Assembly (NCBI GenBank): GCA_902612235.1
Contig: CACMCJ010000001.1
Span: 62,001 to 126,000 of the forward strand
Reading direction: 5' to 3'
Origin: an uncultured Pelagibacteraceae bacterium
GTDB taxonomy: Bacteria > Pseudomonadota > Alphaproteobacteria > Pelagibacterales > Pelagibacteraceae
DNA: 64,000 nt
Shown here: in pieces, positions 29,679 to 40,950 of the stretch
How positions within the stretch are numbered: position 1 is the first letter of the stretch
How the letters are laid out: every line of letters starts with the position of its first letter
Made by a program: the position numbers and the translations under genes
Notes under the pieces: generated by a model
Databases searched by the model: none
Told to the model about the DNA's origin: nothing
The model's input: only the letters and a program-made list of their open reading frames with translations

Positions 29679-30419
29679 TTAGTACAAAACTTTAGTTAAA
29701 AATAGACCATGTGGAGGAGCCGGAGGAGCACACATTTTTCTTTGATTAGACCTAAAAACTTTTTTAAAATGTGAAATTGTCCACTTCCCTTCTCCTAGAT
29801 ATTTTAAACTACCTACCATCGACCTTACTTGCTGCTGTAGAAAAGATTTGGATTTAAAAGTTATTATTATTTTTTTTTTATTCTTACTGATTGTAATTTT
29901 TTTTAGAGTTTTTATTGGTGAATTTGCCTGACATGATGAAGCTCTAAAAGTTGAAAAATTATGAGTCCCCTCTAATAATTTTGCTCCTTTTTTCATCAAA
30001 CTAATGTCTAGTTTTTTTTTAACATGCCATACTTTTCCTTTTTCGATTACGATTGATGGTTCCCTATTAATTATAAAATACTGATATGTTCTCTCAGTTG
30101 CGTTATGTCTAGCATGAAATTTGTTCGATTTTTTTCTTATATTAACTACAGAGACACCATTTTTACTTATAAAAAAATTTAATGAACTTAGAAAAATTTT
30201 TTTATCTTTAATTTTCTGTTTAGTTTTAAAATGTGCTGACTGACCACTTGCATGCACTCCTGCATCGGTTCGACCAGAGCCTACTATTTTAACTTTATCT
30301 TTTAGTATTTTTTTTAGGCCTTTTTCTAAAACCTCTTGTGCTGATAGTCCATTTTTTTGAATTTGCCACCCAACTAAATTTGTTCCTATATACTCAACTA
30401 TAATTTGGTAGGTAAACAT
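29679..30419 (-). CDS. truA: tRNA pseudouridine(38-40) synthase
   Basis: GSGRTDAGVHASGQSAHF, FLQQQVRSMVGSL. Confidence 0.96.
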   Translation of the reverse strand: MFTYQIIVEYIGTNLVGWQIQKNGLSAQEVLEKGLKKILKDKVKIVGSGRTDAGVHASGQSAHFKTKQKIKDKKIFLSSLNFFISKNGVSVVNIRKKSNKFHARHNATERTYQYFIINREPSIVIEKGKVWHVKKKLDISLMKKGAKLLEGTHNFSTFRASSCQANSPIKTLKKITISKNKKKIIITFKSKSFLQQQVRSMVGSLKYLGEGKWTISHFKKVFRSNQRKMCAPPAPPHGLFLTKVLY

Positions 30420-31339
30420 TAGGAAATAATTTCGCCCTGATTAATTTTTTTACCAAGTAAAAATCGATCAACTGGTTGTCTGTTTTTTCCTTCTTTTTGA
30501 ATTTCTAAAATTTTGATTGAATTTTCCTTGCATGAAATAGTCAAATGATTATCAATTACTCTCCCAGGTTCTCCAGCTGAATTTACTAACTCTGCTTTCC
30601 AAACTTTGTATCTTTCTTTTTTATATAAAAACCAAGCACCTGGATTAGGATTTAATCCATTTATTTGAGCGATAATCTTTTTTGCACTAACATCCCAATG
30701 AATTTGACCCTCATTTTTTTCAATTTTTTTTGCGTACGTTGCTTGTGCGTGGTTTTGTTCTTTAAAAACTGCTTTCCCTTTCTCTATTTGGATTATTGAA
30801 TTGAGAACAGATTTTGCTCCTAATTTAGAAAGAACTTTAGACAAAGTAAGTGAGTCTATGTTTTCATTTATTTTAATTTTATCTTGATGCATTACAGGAC
30901 CAGCATCAAGCTCTTCTACTATTTTCATTATGCTTATTCCAGTTTCTTTATCTAGATTCATGATAGATCTTTGTATCGGTGCTGCACCTCTCCATTTTGG
31001 TAATAAGGAAGCATGTAAATTAATGAAACCATTTTTTGCTAAATTAAAATACTTTTTTGGTATTATTTTTCCATATGCTACTACCACAACAATATCTGGA
31101 TTTAATTTTTTAAAAAAATCAAATTCATCATCACTATTTAAATCATTTGGAGTTCTTAATCTTAAAGAATTTTTTTTCGAAAATACTTCTACTGCAGAAG
31201 GACTCATTTTTTTACCACGATTAGCTTTATTTGCTGGTTGTGTAAATACTGCTGAAACTTCGTGATCAGACTCCATAAGTATTTCCAGTGTAGGTATAGA
31301 AAACTCAGGAGTTCCCATAAAAACTATTTTTTGTGACAT
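30419..31339 (-). CDS. fmt: methionyl-tRNA formyltransferase
   Basis: FMGTPEFSIPTLE, NLHASLLPKWRGAAPIQRSI, GLNPNPGAWF. Confidence 0.96.
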   Translation of the reverse strand: MSQKIVFMGTPEFSIPTLEILMESDHEVSAVFTQPANKANRGKKMSPSAVEVFSKKNSLRLRTPNDLNSDDEFDFFKKLNPDIVVVVAYGKIIPKKYFNLAKNGFINLHASLLPKWRGAAPIQRSIMNLDKETGISIMKIVEELDAGPVMHQDKIKINENIDSLTLSKVLSKLGAKSVLNSIIQIEKGKAVFKEQNHAQATYAKKIEKNEGQIHWDVSAKKIIAQINGLNPNPGAWFLYKKERYKVWKAELVNSAGEPGRVIDNHLTISCKENSIKILEIQKEGKNRQPVDRFLLGKKINQGEIIS

Positions 31340-31343
31340 TTAT

Positions 31344-31865
31344 TTAGACTATTACTCTTTCGATTTCTTTTTTGTGCTTAACAAGTTTTTTAATTATCAT
31401 ATCTTTTTTAAGTTTCGACAAATAATCAATAAATAGAATTCCATTTAAATGATCTACTTCATGCTGAATACAGGTTGCTAATAATCCTTCTGCTTTCATC
31501 TCCTTTTGAATTCCTTGGTAATCTACATATTTTAAAACACATTCTGCTGGTCTCTCTATTTCAGCAAATTGACCGGGTAAAGAAAGACATCCCTCCTCGT
31601 ATATGGAAGTTTTATTTGAAGTATGTATTATTTCTGGATTTATTAAAAATAGTGGTTCTTTTTTTTCTTGATCTTTTGAAACATCTATTACTACTAATCT
31701 TTTAAGAATCCCGACTTGAATAGCTGCTAAACCTATTCCAGGTGCGTTGTACATTGTTTCAAGCATATCTTTCATTAATTTTCTGGTTTGATCATCTACT
31801 TTTTCTAGTGGATCGCACTTTTTTCTTAAAACAGGATCGGGTTCTATAATTATTTTTCTTAACAT
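31344..31865 (-). CDS. def: peptide deformylase
   Basis: GIGLAAIQVG, EEGCLSLPG, QHEVDHLNGILFIDY. Confidence 0.97.
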   Translation of the reverse strand: MLRKIIIEPDPVLRKKCDPLEKVDDQTRKLMKDMLETMYNAPGIGLAAIQVGILKRLVVIDVSKDQEKKEPLFLINPEIIHTSNKTSIYEEGCLSLPGQFAEIERPAECVLKYVDYQGIQKEMKAEGLLATCIQHEVDHLNGILFIDYLSKLKKDMIIKKLVKHKKEIERVIV

Positions 31866-31885
31866 ACCTGTAAAGTATATTGTAA

Positions 31886-33619
31886 TTAAGTTCTTTGTGG
31901 AAGAGCAGAAATTAGAATTTCATTTCTGATTTTTTTAAGATTGTTTTGATTTAATAAATGTACAATAAAATAAATAGTTTCTGGATCTAACTCGTGTGCT
32001 TCATCCTCACCAATAATTTCAACTAATTTAAGTATCAAAAAAGCTGACTCATTACTTGTTCCTAGCTCTAATAAATTAATAGGAACATCATAATTTTCCG
32101 AAATCTTTTTATAATTAAATTCTTTTGGTATTTCAATTCCATCTTGAGCTAGAGACTCAACCAATGCTAAATCTTTTGCAGAGAAAAAATATTTTTTGTT
32201 TTTTCTTATTTTTTTATAAATTTTAATAAAATCTTTTTGAGCTTTTTTTTGATCTATTTCCTCATTAAAATACTTAATTATTTTAGATTTATGTAAAATT
32301 TTATCATTATACTTTATTTTTCCAAGTCTTAAGTTTTCAACACTTATTATATTTTTTTCTACTAACTCAGCATAAGATTTATTTACTTTATCTAAATCAA
32401 TCTCTTCAAGTCTGTCACTTAAAAATTGTGTGTAAATATTTGAGAGATTATCTTTTTGAAATAAATCTTTTAAAATAAACAATAAATCAATTTTATTTTC
32501 TTCATTATCAGAAAGTAGAAATTTTTGATAAATTAAAGCTCTTGCGTCAATGTTATCATAAGTTTGATAAGTATCTGCAGCCTTAATCAAACTATTTAAA
32601 TCAAAACTAATTTTTGAGTAAATATCAAATATTTTTTGCTTATCAAATTGATTTGTATTAGCAGCATTTTCTAAACTCTTTAATTTTTCTTTATCTCTAT
32701 CATCATCCAGTATAATTAAATTTGCTGCATTTAAATATTCCCATATTATTTTTTTTGTTTTTTTTGTTGGCTCATACTTAAAATCTTTTATTGTTACACT
32801 TGACAAATAAAAATTCAGTAAATTAGCTTCATTAATTTTGTTTGTAGTTTTGCTAGTTACTCCGAGAAGAAAATCAATTTTGTCATCAAAAAATTTATCT
32901 GAATTTGACTGTTCTCTAAGTATATCAAGTTGAAGTTGAGCTTCATTTTTCTTATTATTAAAAATTAAGCAATAAATTTTATATTTTTCTAAATAAGGGT
33001 CCTTTATATTTTTATCAAGAAAATTAATTTTTTCACAACCATCTTTTATATTTGCTTTTGCAATGTTTACATCAACTAAATATTGAATAAGTTTTTTTTT
33101 ATTGTGAAAAGAACTATTTTGTTTTAAAAAAGTTTCTATTAAATCTATTCTCTTATTTTCAATTAACCAATTTATTTTCAAACTTAAAAATTCTTTATCG
33201 TCCATTCCACTAGGTGGGTAAGCAAAAGAGAAAATAGTATTTTCAAATATTTTGTTAGCAGTATTTGAAAGTTGAATTTTGTTTATTCTTTTAAAACTGG
33301 CTCTAACTTTTTCTGCATCAGTTTCTGACCACATATTTAAACTAAAACCATTTTCTGCAGGATCATAGATTCCAAATATTTTCGTTTTATTAGAACTTGA
33401 TAAAACTTCGTTCTCAATCTGGATATCGTTTTTTTTTAATGATTGAAAAATATTTTCATTTTTTTCATCATTTGAATTTTGGTTTTCACTTGATCTTTGC
33501 TCTGTTTTTTTTTTTATCTCTTTGTTCCAAATATCTATTTGATCTTCAGCGTATAAAAAGTGGAATGAAGAAAAAAAAATTAATAAGCTTATGAATTTAT
33601 TTAAGCTGTTTAATTTCAT
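31886..33619 (-). CDS. exported hypothetical protein (577 aa, alpha-helical)
   Basis: Signal-peptide-like N-terminus MKLNSLNKFISLLIFFSSFHFLYAEDQ; no recognised domain. Confidence 0.7.
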   Translation of the reverse strand: MKLNSLNKFISLLIFFSSFHFLYAEDQIDIWNKEIKKKTEQRSSENQNSNDEKNENIFQSLKKNDIQIENEVLSSSNKTKIFGIYDPAENGFSLNMWSETDAEKVRASFKRINKIQLSNTANKIFENTIFSFAYPPSGMDDKEFLSLKINWLIENKRIDLIETFLKQNSSFHNKKKLIQYLVDVNIAKANIKDGCEKINFLDKNIKDPYLEKYKIYCLIFNNKKNEAQLQLDILREQSNSDKFFDDKIDFLLGVTSKTTNKINEANLLNFYLSSVTIKDFKYEPTKKTKKIIWEYLNAANLIILDDDRDKEKLKSLENAANTNQFDKQKIFDIYSKISFDLNSLIKAADTYQTYDNIDARALIYQKFLLSDNEENKIDLLFILKDLFQKDNLSNIYTQFLSDRLEEIDLDKVNKSYAELVEKNIISVENLRLGKIKYNDKILHKSKIIKYFNEEIDQKKAQKDFIKIYKKIRKNKKYFFSAKDLALVESLAQDGIEIPKEFNYKKISENYDVPINLLELGTSNESAFLILKLVEIIGEDEAHELDPETIYFIVHLLNQNNLKKIRNEILISALPQRT

Positions 33620-33779
33620 TGGTTATATCAATTTTGTAATTTTCTTCTGGGCTAGGAAAATTAACTTTTTCGATTAAAAAAATAGCAACAATAAACAAGA
33701 TTAATGCTAAACTAATTTTTACTATAATCCTTCCTAAGGAACTACTTATACTTTTCTTTCGATTGTATTTAAGTTGCAT
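33597..33779 (-). CDS. small single-TM hypothetical protein (60 aa)
   Basis: Basic N-terminus then IIVKISLALILFIVAIFLI; overlaps the downstream 577-aa ORF by 23 nt. Confidence 0.6.
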   Translation of the reverse strand: MQLKYNRKKSISSSLGRIIVKISLALILFIVAIFLIEKVNFPSPEENYKIDITNEIKQLK

Positions 33780-33852
33780 AGTAAAAAAATATATTTAAAC
33801 TCAAAAAATAAGACATATTTGTGATAAATCAAATTTAAAATTGGTAAAATAA

Positions 33853-34368
33853 TTGAAAAAAAACCTTGTATTAACTGGAATGATGGGCGTAGGTAAAACT
33901 ACAATAGGAAAAAAGCTCGCTGACAAGCTTAAAGCCAAATTTGTAGATATTGATAGGATAATTGAATTACAAGAAAAAAGCACAATTAGATCAATATTTG
34001 AAAATAAAGGTGAAGAATATTTCAGAAAAATAGAAAAAAAAATTTCTCTTACAGAGCTTAAAAAAAATAATTTAGTGATAGCTTTAGGTGGAGGTGCATT
34101 TATAAACCTATCAATTAGAAAGGAAGTTAAAAGTTCTTGTGTGAGTTTCTGGTTAGATCTAGACCCAAAATTTCTCATAAGAAGATTAAAAAATGTCAAA
34201 AAAAGGCCACTACTAGATCCAAAAAATTTGGGACAATCTATTAATAAAATTTACTCAGAAAGAAAGAAAATCTATAGTGAGTCTGATTTTAGAATAAAAT
34301 GCAGTTCTATGGAAAAATATGAAATTATAGATAAAATTAAAAAATTATATGAAAACACAAACAATTAA
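33853..34368 (+). CDS. aroK: shikimate kinase (TTG start)
   Basis: LTGMMGVGKTTIGKKLA Walker A, ALGGGAF. Confidence 0.95.
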   Translation: MKKNLVLTGMMGVGKTTIGKKLADKLKAKFVDIDRIIELQEKSTIRSIFENKGEEYFRKIEKKISLTELKKNNLVIALGGGAFINLSIRKEVKSSCVSFWLDLDPKFLIRRLKNVKKRPLLDPKNLGQSINKIYSERKKIYSESDFRIKCSSMEKYEIIDKIKKLYENTNN

Positions 34369-35461
34369 ATTTAAAGACCGCAATAATAATTACTCGATTG
34401 TAATTGGAAATAATATTCTCAAAGTTTTACCACAAAAAATTAAACAAGTTTGTCCGAAATCAAAGAAAATTGCAGTTTTTTTTGATGCTGGTGTACCTGT
34501 AAAATTTAGAAAAAGTATAGCAAAACATTTAAAGAAATATCAATTATCATTTTTCAATTTTAAAGGGACTGAAAAAGAAAAATCTTTAAAATCAGTAAAT
34601 TTGCTACTTAATAAATTGTTTTCCAAAAATTTTAATAGATCAGACTTGGTTTTAAGTGTGGGTGGTGGAATTACTGGTGACTTAGTTGGCTTCGTTTCAA
34701 GCATTTATAAAAGAGGAGTTAATTTTATTAATGTGCCAACTACTTTACTTTCTCAAGTAGATGCGGCGGTTGGTGGTAAAACTGGAGTAAATTCAAGTTT
34801 TGGAAAAAATATGGTTGGTTCTTTTTTTCAGCCAAAACTTGTTGTTGTTGATACTGATTTTCTTAAAAGTTTGAAAAAAAAAGAAATGATTTGTGGTTAT
34901 GCTGAAATATTAAAACATGCAATTATCAAAGATAAGAGTTTTTTTAATTGGTTAAAAAAAAATACAAAATATATTTTTTTAAAACAATCAAAACAATTAA
35001 TTTTTGCAATTAAGAAAAGTTGTAAAATAAAGTTATTTTTTGTCAATAAAGATGTGCATGAAAGAGATTTGAGAATGAATCTTAATTTTGGACATACTTT
35101 TGCACATGCTATAGAGGTAAAAAATAATTACTCCAAAAAAATTACACATGGAGAAGCAGTTTTGGCAGGAATGGTTCTTGCTACAAAACTGTCAATATCT
35201 AAAAAAATTTGTAATAAAAAAGATTTAAAAGAAATAATGCAAATTTATAAAACAAATAATCTTAGTTATACTTTTAAAAAATATGAGAATTACAAAGAAA
35301 TTTTAAAATTAATACCATTTTTGAAAAATGATAAAAAAAATAACGATGAAAAAATTAATTTTATTTTATTAAAAAAAATAGGAAAAACTGGTAAACCAAA
35401 TAAATATAAAATTTCTATAAATGAGCTCAGAAAACAAGTGAAAGAGCTTACTCAATACTAA
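34349..35461 (+). CDS. aroB: 3-dehydroquinate synthase
   Basis: VGGGITGDLVGFVSSIYKRGV, GGKTGVN, NFGHTFAHAIE. Confidence 0.96.
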   Translation: MKTQTIKFKDRNNNYSIVIGNNILKVLPQKIKQVCPKSKKIAVFFDAGVPVKFRKSIAKHLKKYQLSFFNFKGTEKEKSLKSVNLLLNKLFSKNFNRSDLVLSVGGGITGDLVGFVSSIYKRGVNFINVPTTLLSQVDAAVGGKTGVNSSFGKNMVGSFFQPKLVVVDTDFLKSLKKKEMICGYAEILKHAIIKDKSFFNWLKKNTKYIFLKQSKQLIFAIKKSCKIKLFFVNKDVHERDLRMNLNFGHTFAHAIEVKNNYSKKITHGEAVLAGMVLATKLSISKKICNKKDLKEIMQIYKTNNLSYTFKKYENYKEILKLIPFLKNDKKNNDEKINFILLKKIGKTGKPNKYKISINELRKQVKELTQY

Positions 35462-35702
35462 TCTCTAATGCATGAATTCTGCTTTTTAATTCATCTTTCA
35501 AAACTTTCATAATTTTTTTTTGAGCATCTAATCTTGGAAGAGATTTTAAATATGAAGATTTTATTTTTAAATGTAAATGGTATTTATCTTCAGAAAAAAA
35601 TTTGTGCCCTTTGTGTTTATGTGAATTATTTATAATTTCAATGTGCTCAAACTTAATTTTTTCCTCTAATTTTTTTTCTATATAATTAAAATAATTTTCC
35701 AT
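35448..35702 (-). CDS. BolA family protein
   Basis: EHIEIINNSHKHKGH...HLHLKIKSSYLKSLPRLDAQKKIMKVL...IHALEIS. Confidence 0.92.
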   Translation of the reverse strand: MENYFNYIEKKLEEKIKFEHIEIINNSHKHKGHKFFSEDKYHLHLKIKSSYLKSLPRLDAQKKIMKVLKDELKSRIHALEISIE

Positions 35703-35736
35703 TTTTTAAAATTTAATATATAGGAATATATTAATT

Positions 35737-36252
35737 ATGAAAATAATCTGTGATTGGGAAAACTGTAATAAAACTGGTTCTTATAAAGCACCAGTAGAAA
35801 AAGATAACAGCAGAAAGTATAAACTGCTCTGTTTAGAACATATTAAAATTTTCAATAAAAATTGGAACTACTTTGAAAATATGAACGATCAAGAGATTGA
35901 GTTTTTCATAAAATCAGATTTAACATGGCATAAATCTACAAAAAATTTTGGTTCTTCTGAAAATTTTTTTAATATACTTTGGAATAATGCTTTAGATGAT
36001 AAATTAAATATTTTTAAAAGCTCAAACTTTAAAGACTTTAAAAAATCAAAGCTTTCTCAAACAGATAAGGACGCACTAGAAGTGATGGAGTTAAATGAGC
36101 AAGTAAAATGGGAAGAAATACATAAAAAATTTAAAATACTTGTTAAAAAATACCATCCTGATAAAAATCAAGGAAATAAAAAATTTGAAGATAAACTTAA
36201 GAAAATAACACTAGCATATAGTCAATTAAAAAAAACGATGGGAAAAAAATGA
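35737..36252 (+). CDS. J-domain (DnaJ-like) protein
   Basis: C-terminal J domain with [28 protein letters not shown]. Confidence 0.88.
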   Translation: MKIICDWENCNKTGSYKAPVEKDNSRKYKLLCLEHIKIFNKNWNYFENMNDQEIEFFIKSDLTWHKSTKNFGSSENFFNILWNNALDDKLNIFKSSNFKDFKKSKLSQTDKDALEVMELNEQVKWEEIHKKFKILVKKYHPDKNQGNKKFEDKLKKITLAYSQLKKTMGKK

Positions 36253-37226
36253 GTGCAGAACAATTTCAATTTAAGCCAGATATGAAAATATCTGTGAAAC
36301 AAACATTTGGCATAGAAAGTAACATGCAAATAGATGCCTTTTCAAAAAAAAATGAATACGTTCCCAAAATAGATACTGATTATAAATTTGATAAAGACAC
36401 TACACTTGCTATTTTGGCTGGGTTCTCTTTTAATAAAAGAGTTTTGATACAAGGATATCATGGCACAGGTAAGTCAACTCATATCGAACAAGTTGCTGCA
36501 AGATTAAATTGGCCTTGTGTCCGAGTAAATCTTGACAGTCATATAAGTAGAATAGATTTAATTGGTAAAGATGCCATAGTTCTAAAAGACAACAAACAAA
36601 TCACAGAATTTAAAGAAGGTATTTTGCCTTGGTCAATACAAAACCCAGTAGCGCTAGTGTTTGATGAATATGATGCTGGGAGACCTGATGTAATGTTTGT
36701 AATCCAGAGAGTCCTTGAAAGTGATGGAAATTTTACCTTGCTAGATAAAAATAGAGTTTTGGAACAACATGATTTCTTTAGAATTTTCGCAACTACTAAC
36801 ACAGTAGGATTAGGAGATACCTCGGGATTGTATCATGGAACTCAACAAATAAATCAGGGACAAATGGATAGATGGAATATAGTTTCTACACTTAACTACC
36901 TTCCTTTTGAAAAAGAGTTTGAAATTATTCTAGCTAAAAACAAAAACTTAAATAGCAAAGAAGGTAAAGAAATATTATCTAATATGATTAAAGTAGCTGA
37001 CCTAACAAGAAAAGGCTTTATAAACGGTGACATTTCAACAGTGATGAGTCCTAGAACTGTACTGCACTGGGCAGAAAATACATCAATTTTTAAAGATCAT
37101 GGTTATGCTTTTAGAGTTACTTTTTTAAATAAATGCGATGAATTAGAGAAGAAAATTATATCTGAATATTATCAAAGATGTTTTGGGGAAGACTTGCCTG
37201 AGTCTTCCATTAACGTCACATTTTAG
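36249..37226 (+). CDS. cobS: CobS-like AAA+ ATPase (cobaltochelatase subunit CobS)
   Basis: [41 protein letters not shown]. Confidence 0.93.
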   Translation: MSAEQFQFKPDMKISVKQTFGIESNMQIDAFSKKNEYVPKIDTDYKFDKDTTLAILAGFSFNKRVLIQGYHGTGKSTHIEQVAARLNWPCVRVNLDSHISRIDLIGKDAIVLKDNKQITEFKEGILPWSIQNPVALVFDEYDAGRPDVMFVIQRVLESDGNFTLLDKNRVLEQHDFFRIFATTNTVGLGDTSGLYHGTQQINQGQMDRWNIVSTLNYLPFEKEFEIILAKNKNLNSKEGKEILSNMIKVADLTRKGFINGDISTVMSPRTVLHWAENTSIFKDHGYAFRVTFLNKCDELEKKIISEYYQRCFGEDLPESSINVTF

Positions 37227-37228
37227 TA

Positions 37229-39022
37229 GTGGAAAAAAAAACTGAAATACTTGAAAATTTTAAAACTGCCATTGGCTCTACAGTAAGATCTCTTTCAAAC
37301 TCTGAAAATATAGAAGTTGTTTTCGGAGACAAAAACCTCAAATCTAATCAAAATATAATCAAATTACCAGAAATTGAAAATATTGATAAAAAAATTAATT
37401 ATAAGCAAATAAGAGCTTTGGCTGACTCAAAATCACTTAAATTAAGATTGAGTGACAATAAGATTTTTAAAACTTTTGAGCCACAGGGAAACATCTCAAG
37501 AAAACTATATGAAATAGCTGAAAAAATTAGATATGAAAAAATTGGCTCAGAACAATTTACTGGAATTAAAAATAATATAACAAATTATTATATAGAAAGG
37601 CTTAATTCATTAGACCTTAAAAATAGTGAAGATAAGATTATAGAGTCATTTGAAAATTACTTAAGAGTTAAATTTTTTGATACCAAAATAGATAAAGAGC
37701 AAGAAAAAAAATTAAAAACTTATAAAAAAGACTTAAACGATAAATTTAAAGATAAAATAAAAAAACTAAGCAGTTTGACCTATGATCAAGCTAAGTATAA
37801 TTCTTTGATTTCTAGTTTAATCTCAGACATGAGCCTGGATGAAGAATTAAAAGATGAAGATATAGATGAAAGAAATAAAGACGAAAAACAAACAAAACCT
37901 AATAAACAAGAGCAAGACACTGAAAAACAAGCCAAGGAACAAGAAATGTCAATTGAAGCAGGAGTTCCTGATGTTGAGAATGAAGCTAAAAGTTCAGATC
38001 AAGAAAGTGAAGAGATTGAAATAGAGGATAAATCTAAAACTTCTGACTTAAGAAAGACTTTTAAAGATATGGCGGGAGATCATAAATACAAGGCTTATAC
38101 GGAAGAATTCGATGAAATAATTAAAGCAGAAGAATTAGAAAACGATGAAGAACTGTCAAGACTAAGAAAAAATTTAGACCAACAATTATTGCAACTTAAA
38201 AACTTCATATCAAAATTAGCAAACAAATTACAAAGAAAATTATTAGCTAAACAAAATAGATCATGGAATTTTGACTTGGAGGAAGGTCTTTTAGACACCT
38301 CAAAATTACCAAGGATAATAATGGATCCTTTTAATTCTCTCTCTTTTAAAAAAGAGAAAGACATTGAATTTAAAGATACTTTGGTAACAATATTAATTGA
38401 TAACTCGGGTTCAATGAGAGGAAAACCGATTTCAGTTGCAGCAATATGTGCTGATATACTTGCTAGAACATTGGAAAGATGTTCAGTAAAAGTTGAAATT
38501 TTAGGATTTACAACAAAACACTGGAAGGGAGGCTCTTCAAGGGAAAAATGGATGAAGAATGATAAACCAATCCTTCCAGGAAGATTAAATGATTTGAGAC
38601 ATATAATTTATAAATCTGCTGACACGCAGTGGAGACAAGGTAAAAATAATATGGGGTTAATGTTAAAGGAAGGTTTATTAAAAGAAAATATTGACGGAGA
38701 GGCTTTAAAATGGGCATACAATAAAATGTCTAGAAGAAAAGAGGAAAGAAAAATTTTAATGGTGATCTCAGATGGAGCACCGGTCGATGACTCAACTTTA
38801 TCAACTAATTCAAGTGATTATTTAGAAACAAATTTAAAAAATGTTGTTAAATGGATTGAAAATAAAACTGACATAGAATTACTCGCAATCGGTATTGGAC
38901 ATGATGTTACTAGGTATTATAATCAGGCAGTAAAAATTACAGACGTTCAAGATTTAGGTGATGTAATGATTAATCAATTAACTGATCTTTTTGTTGAGAA
39001 AAGTAAAAAATCTTTACACTAA
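37229..39022 (+). CDS. cobT: CobT-like VWA protein (cobaltochelatase subunit CobT), GTG start
   Basis: Acidic linker followed by [18 protein letters not shown]-like motif; adjacent to cobS. Confidence 0.92.
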   Translation: MEKKTEILENFKTAIGSTVRSLSNSENIEVVFGDKNLKSNQNIIKLPEIENIDKKINYKQIRALADSKSLKLRLSDNKIFKTFEPQGNISRKLYEIAEKIRYEKIGSEQFTGIKNNITNYYIERLNSLDLKNSEDKIIESFENYLRVKFFDTKIDKEQEKKLKTYKKDLNDKFKDKIKKLSSLTYDQAKYNSLISSLISDMSLDEELKDEDIDERNKDEKQTKPNKQEQDTEKQAKEQEMSIEAGVPDVENEAKSSDQESEEIEIEDKSKTSDLRKTFKDMAGDHKYKAYTEEFDEIIKAEELENDEELSRLRKNLDQQLLQLKNFISKLANKLQRKLLAKQNRSWNFDLEEGLLDTSKLPRIIMDPFNSLSFKKEKDIEFKDTLVTILIDNSGSMRGKPISVAAICADILARTLERCSVKVEILGFTTKHWKGGSSREKWMKNDKPILPGRLNDLRHIIYKSADTQWRQGKNNMGLMLKEGLLKENIDGEALKWAYNKMSRRKEERKILMVISDGAPVDDSTLSTNSSDYLETNLKNVVKWIENKTDIELLAIGIGHDVTRYYNQAVKITDVQDLGDVMINQLTDLFVEKSKKSLH

Positions 39023-39025
39023 AAA

Positions 39026-39586
39026 TCAAGATTTTGTCTCAGAAAAGTCTCTAATACTAGACAACAAAAGTCTAAAAGGTACCAACATAGATATAGCTAT
39101 AAATAATTTAACTGTTAAATCTCCTAATGCCAAAGAAAGCCATGGTATTTCAGTTGCATAAAAAGCTATTGAAAAAAATAAAAAAGTATCAACAATTGAT
39201 CCTAGAATAGATGATAATAGTGGAGCGATATACCAGGACATTTTCCTAAGTTTGTCAAAAACTTTGATATCTAAATTTTGAGCGATAAAAAAAGCTACGC
39301 CAGATCCAACTGCAATTCTTAATGAAATTACATCAGTAAAATTAGTTGAAATTAATAAAGTCAAAATGATGCCAGTGAAGAATCCAATATAAACAATTTT
39401 TCTTGCAACAAACGTTCCGTAAGCCCTATTAGCCAAATCAGTTATTAAAAAAGTTACAGGATAGCTAAAAGCACCATAAGTTAAAATTTCACTTAATCCA
39501 TAATAATTGATAGGAAATTGTACTAAGTAGTTTGAGCACAATACCACAAAGCCCATGGAGATTGCTAATTTGTAAAAAAGACTCAT
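39026..39586 (-). CDS. queuosine precursor transporter (VUT/YhhQ family)
   Basis: TYGAFSYPVTFLITDLANRAYG and multi-TM profile. Confidence 0.88.
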   Translation of the reverse strand: MSLFYKLAISMGFVVLCSNYLVQFPINYYGLSEILTYGAFSYPVTFLITDLANRAYGTFVARKIVYIGFFTGIILTLLISTNFTDVISLRIAVGSGVAFFIAQNLDIKVFDKLRKMSWYIAPLLSSILGSIVDTFLFFSIAFYATEIPWLSLALGDLTVKLFIAISMLVPFRLLLSSIRDFSETKS

Positions 39587-39587
39587 T

Positions 39588-39866
39588 TCAAGCTTTAGAA
39601 GAAATAAATGCTTTAATTTTTTTTACTTTATTTGATAATTTGCTATTTTTTACCGATAATAAGTATTTATCTAATCCACCTTTGTAATCAACAGTTCTAA
39701 GAGCTGCATTAGAAACATTTAATTTGATATTTTTTTTTAAAATATCGCTTTTAAATATTACTTTTTTGAGATTTGGGATAAATCTCCTTTTAGTCTTGTT
39801 TTTAGCATGACTTACGTTATGACCTTTCAAAGGCGATATTCCTGTTAATTCACATCTTTTAGACAT
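39588..39866 (-). CDS. rpmB: 50S ribosomal protein L28
   Basis: MSKRCELTGISPLKGHNVSHAKNKTKRRFIPNL. Confidence 0.97.
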   Translation of the reverse strand: MSKRCELTGISPLKGHNVSHAKNKTKRRFIPNLKKVIFKSDILKKNIKLNVSNAALRTVDYKGGLDKYLLSVKNSKLSNKVKKIKAFISSKA

Positions 39867-39903
39867 AATTTCTTAAGTTATATAATTCTTGTAAATAGAT
39901 GGG

Positions 39904-40950
39904 TCAAGCATTAATTCCAACTGCTTCACTTATATTTTTTAGATTTTCTTTTTTTAAAATTGATATTAGGTCTTTTTTTATTTCTTTAACAATACCTGGG
40001 CCTTTGTAAACCATTCCAGTGTATAACTGTACTGCATCTGCTCCTGCTGTTATCTTTTCGTAAGCACTCTCTCCAGAATCTACTCCTCCTACACCAATAA
40101 TTTTTATTTTTCCTTTGGTTTCTTTGTAAAATTTTTTGATTAGGTGTGTTGAAATATCTTTTAATGGTTGCCCTGATAATCCTCCAATTTCATGTTTTTT
40201 TGTATCAGAAAGATTATCTCTGTTGCTGTCTGTTGTATTTGAAATGATAATTCCTTGAATATTATGCTCACTTATTAATTTTACAATTGTACCTATTTCA
40301 TTATCATTTATATCCGGTGAAATTTTAATTGTTAAAGGGCAATCGATATTATTTTCTTTTGTAATTTTATCAATTCCAGATAACAGTTTTTTCATTTCTT
40401 TTTGATCGTGAAAGTCTCTCAATCTTTCGGTATTTGGTGAAGATATATTTATTGTTATGTAACCAGCATACTTGGCCAATTTTGAAATACATATAAGATA
40501 ATCTTCTTCCTTATTTTTTGTTTCTTTATTTGGACCAATATTTATACCTAAAAAACCATTTGGGAGGTTATTTGAAATCCGTTTTGAAACAGTTTCTGAG
40601 CCGTGATTATTAAATCCAAGTCTATTTATAAGCGCTTTATCTCCTTCTAATCTAAATATTCTTGGTTTAGGATTTCCCAATTGCTGCTTAGGAGTAACAG
40701 TTCCTACTTCAATGAAACCGAAGCCAAATTTAAATAGTGAATTGTAAACCTCAGCACTTTTATCAAAACCGGCTGCTAAACCAATTGGATTTGAAATTTT
40801 TTTGCCTAAAAGACTTGTTTCAAGCATTGCTTCATCAGAAACATAAAAAAAACTTTTTGGAAGAATATTAGCTTTTAAAGATTTTATAGCTAAGTCATGA
40901 GCTACTTCTGGGTCTAGCGAAAATATATAGGGTCTTAATATTGAGAACAT
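39904..40950 (-). CDS. pyrD: dihydroorotate dehydrogenase (quinone), class 2
   Basis: NPIGLAAGFDK, FIEVGTVTPKQQ, NISSPNTERLR. Confidence 0.96.
   Translation of the reverse strand: MFSILRPYIFSLDPEVAHDLAIKSLKANILPKSFFYVSDEAMLETSLLGKKISNPIGLAAGFDKSAEVYNSLFKFGFGFIEVGTVTPKQQLGNPKPRIFRLEGDKALINRLGFNNHGSETVSKRISNNLPNGFLGINIGPNKETKNKEEDYLICISKLAKYAGYITINISSPNTERLRDFHDQKEMKKLLSGIDKITKENNIDCPLTIKISPDINDNEIGTIVKLISEHNIQGIIISNTTDSNRDNLSDTKKHEIGGLSGQPLKDISTHLIKKFYKETKGKIKIIGVGGVDSGESAYEKITAGADAVQLYTGMVYKGPGIVKEIKKDLISILKKENLKNISEAVGINA

Noticed and set aside
33801-34199. 132-aa minus ORF opposite aroK
   Set aside because: Antisense to shikimate kinase with clear P-loop; low-complexity hydrophobic translation.
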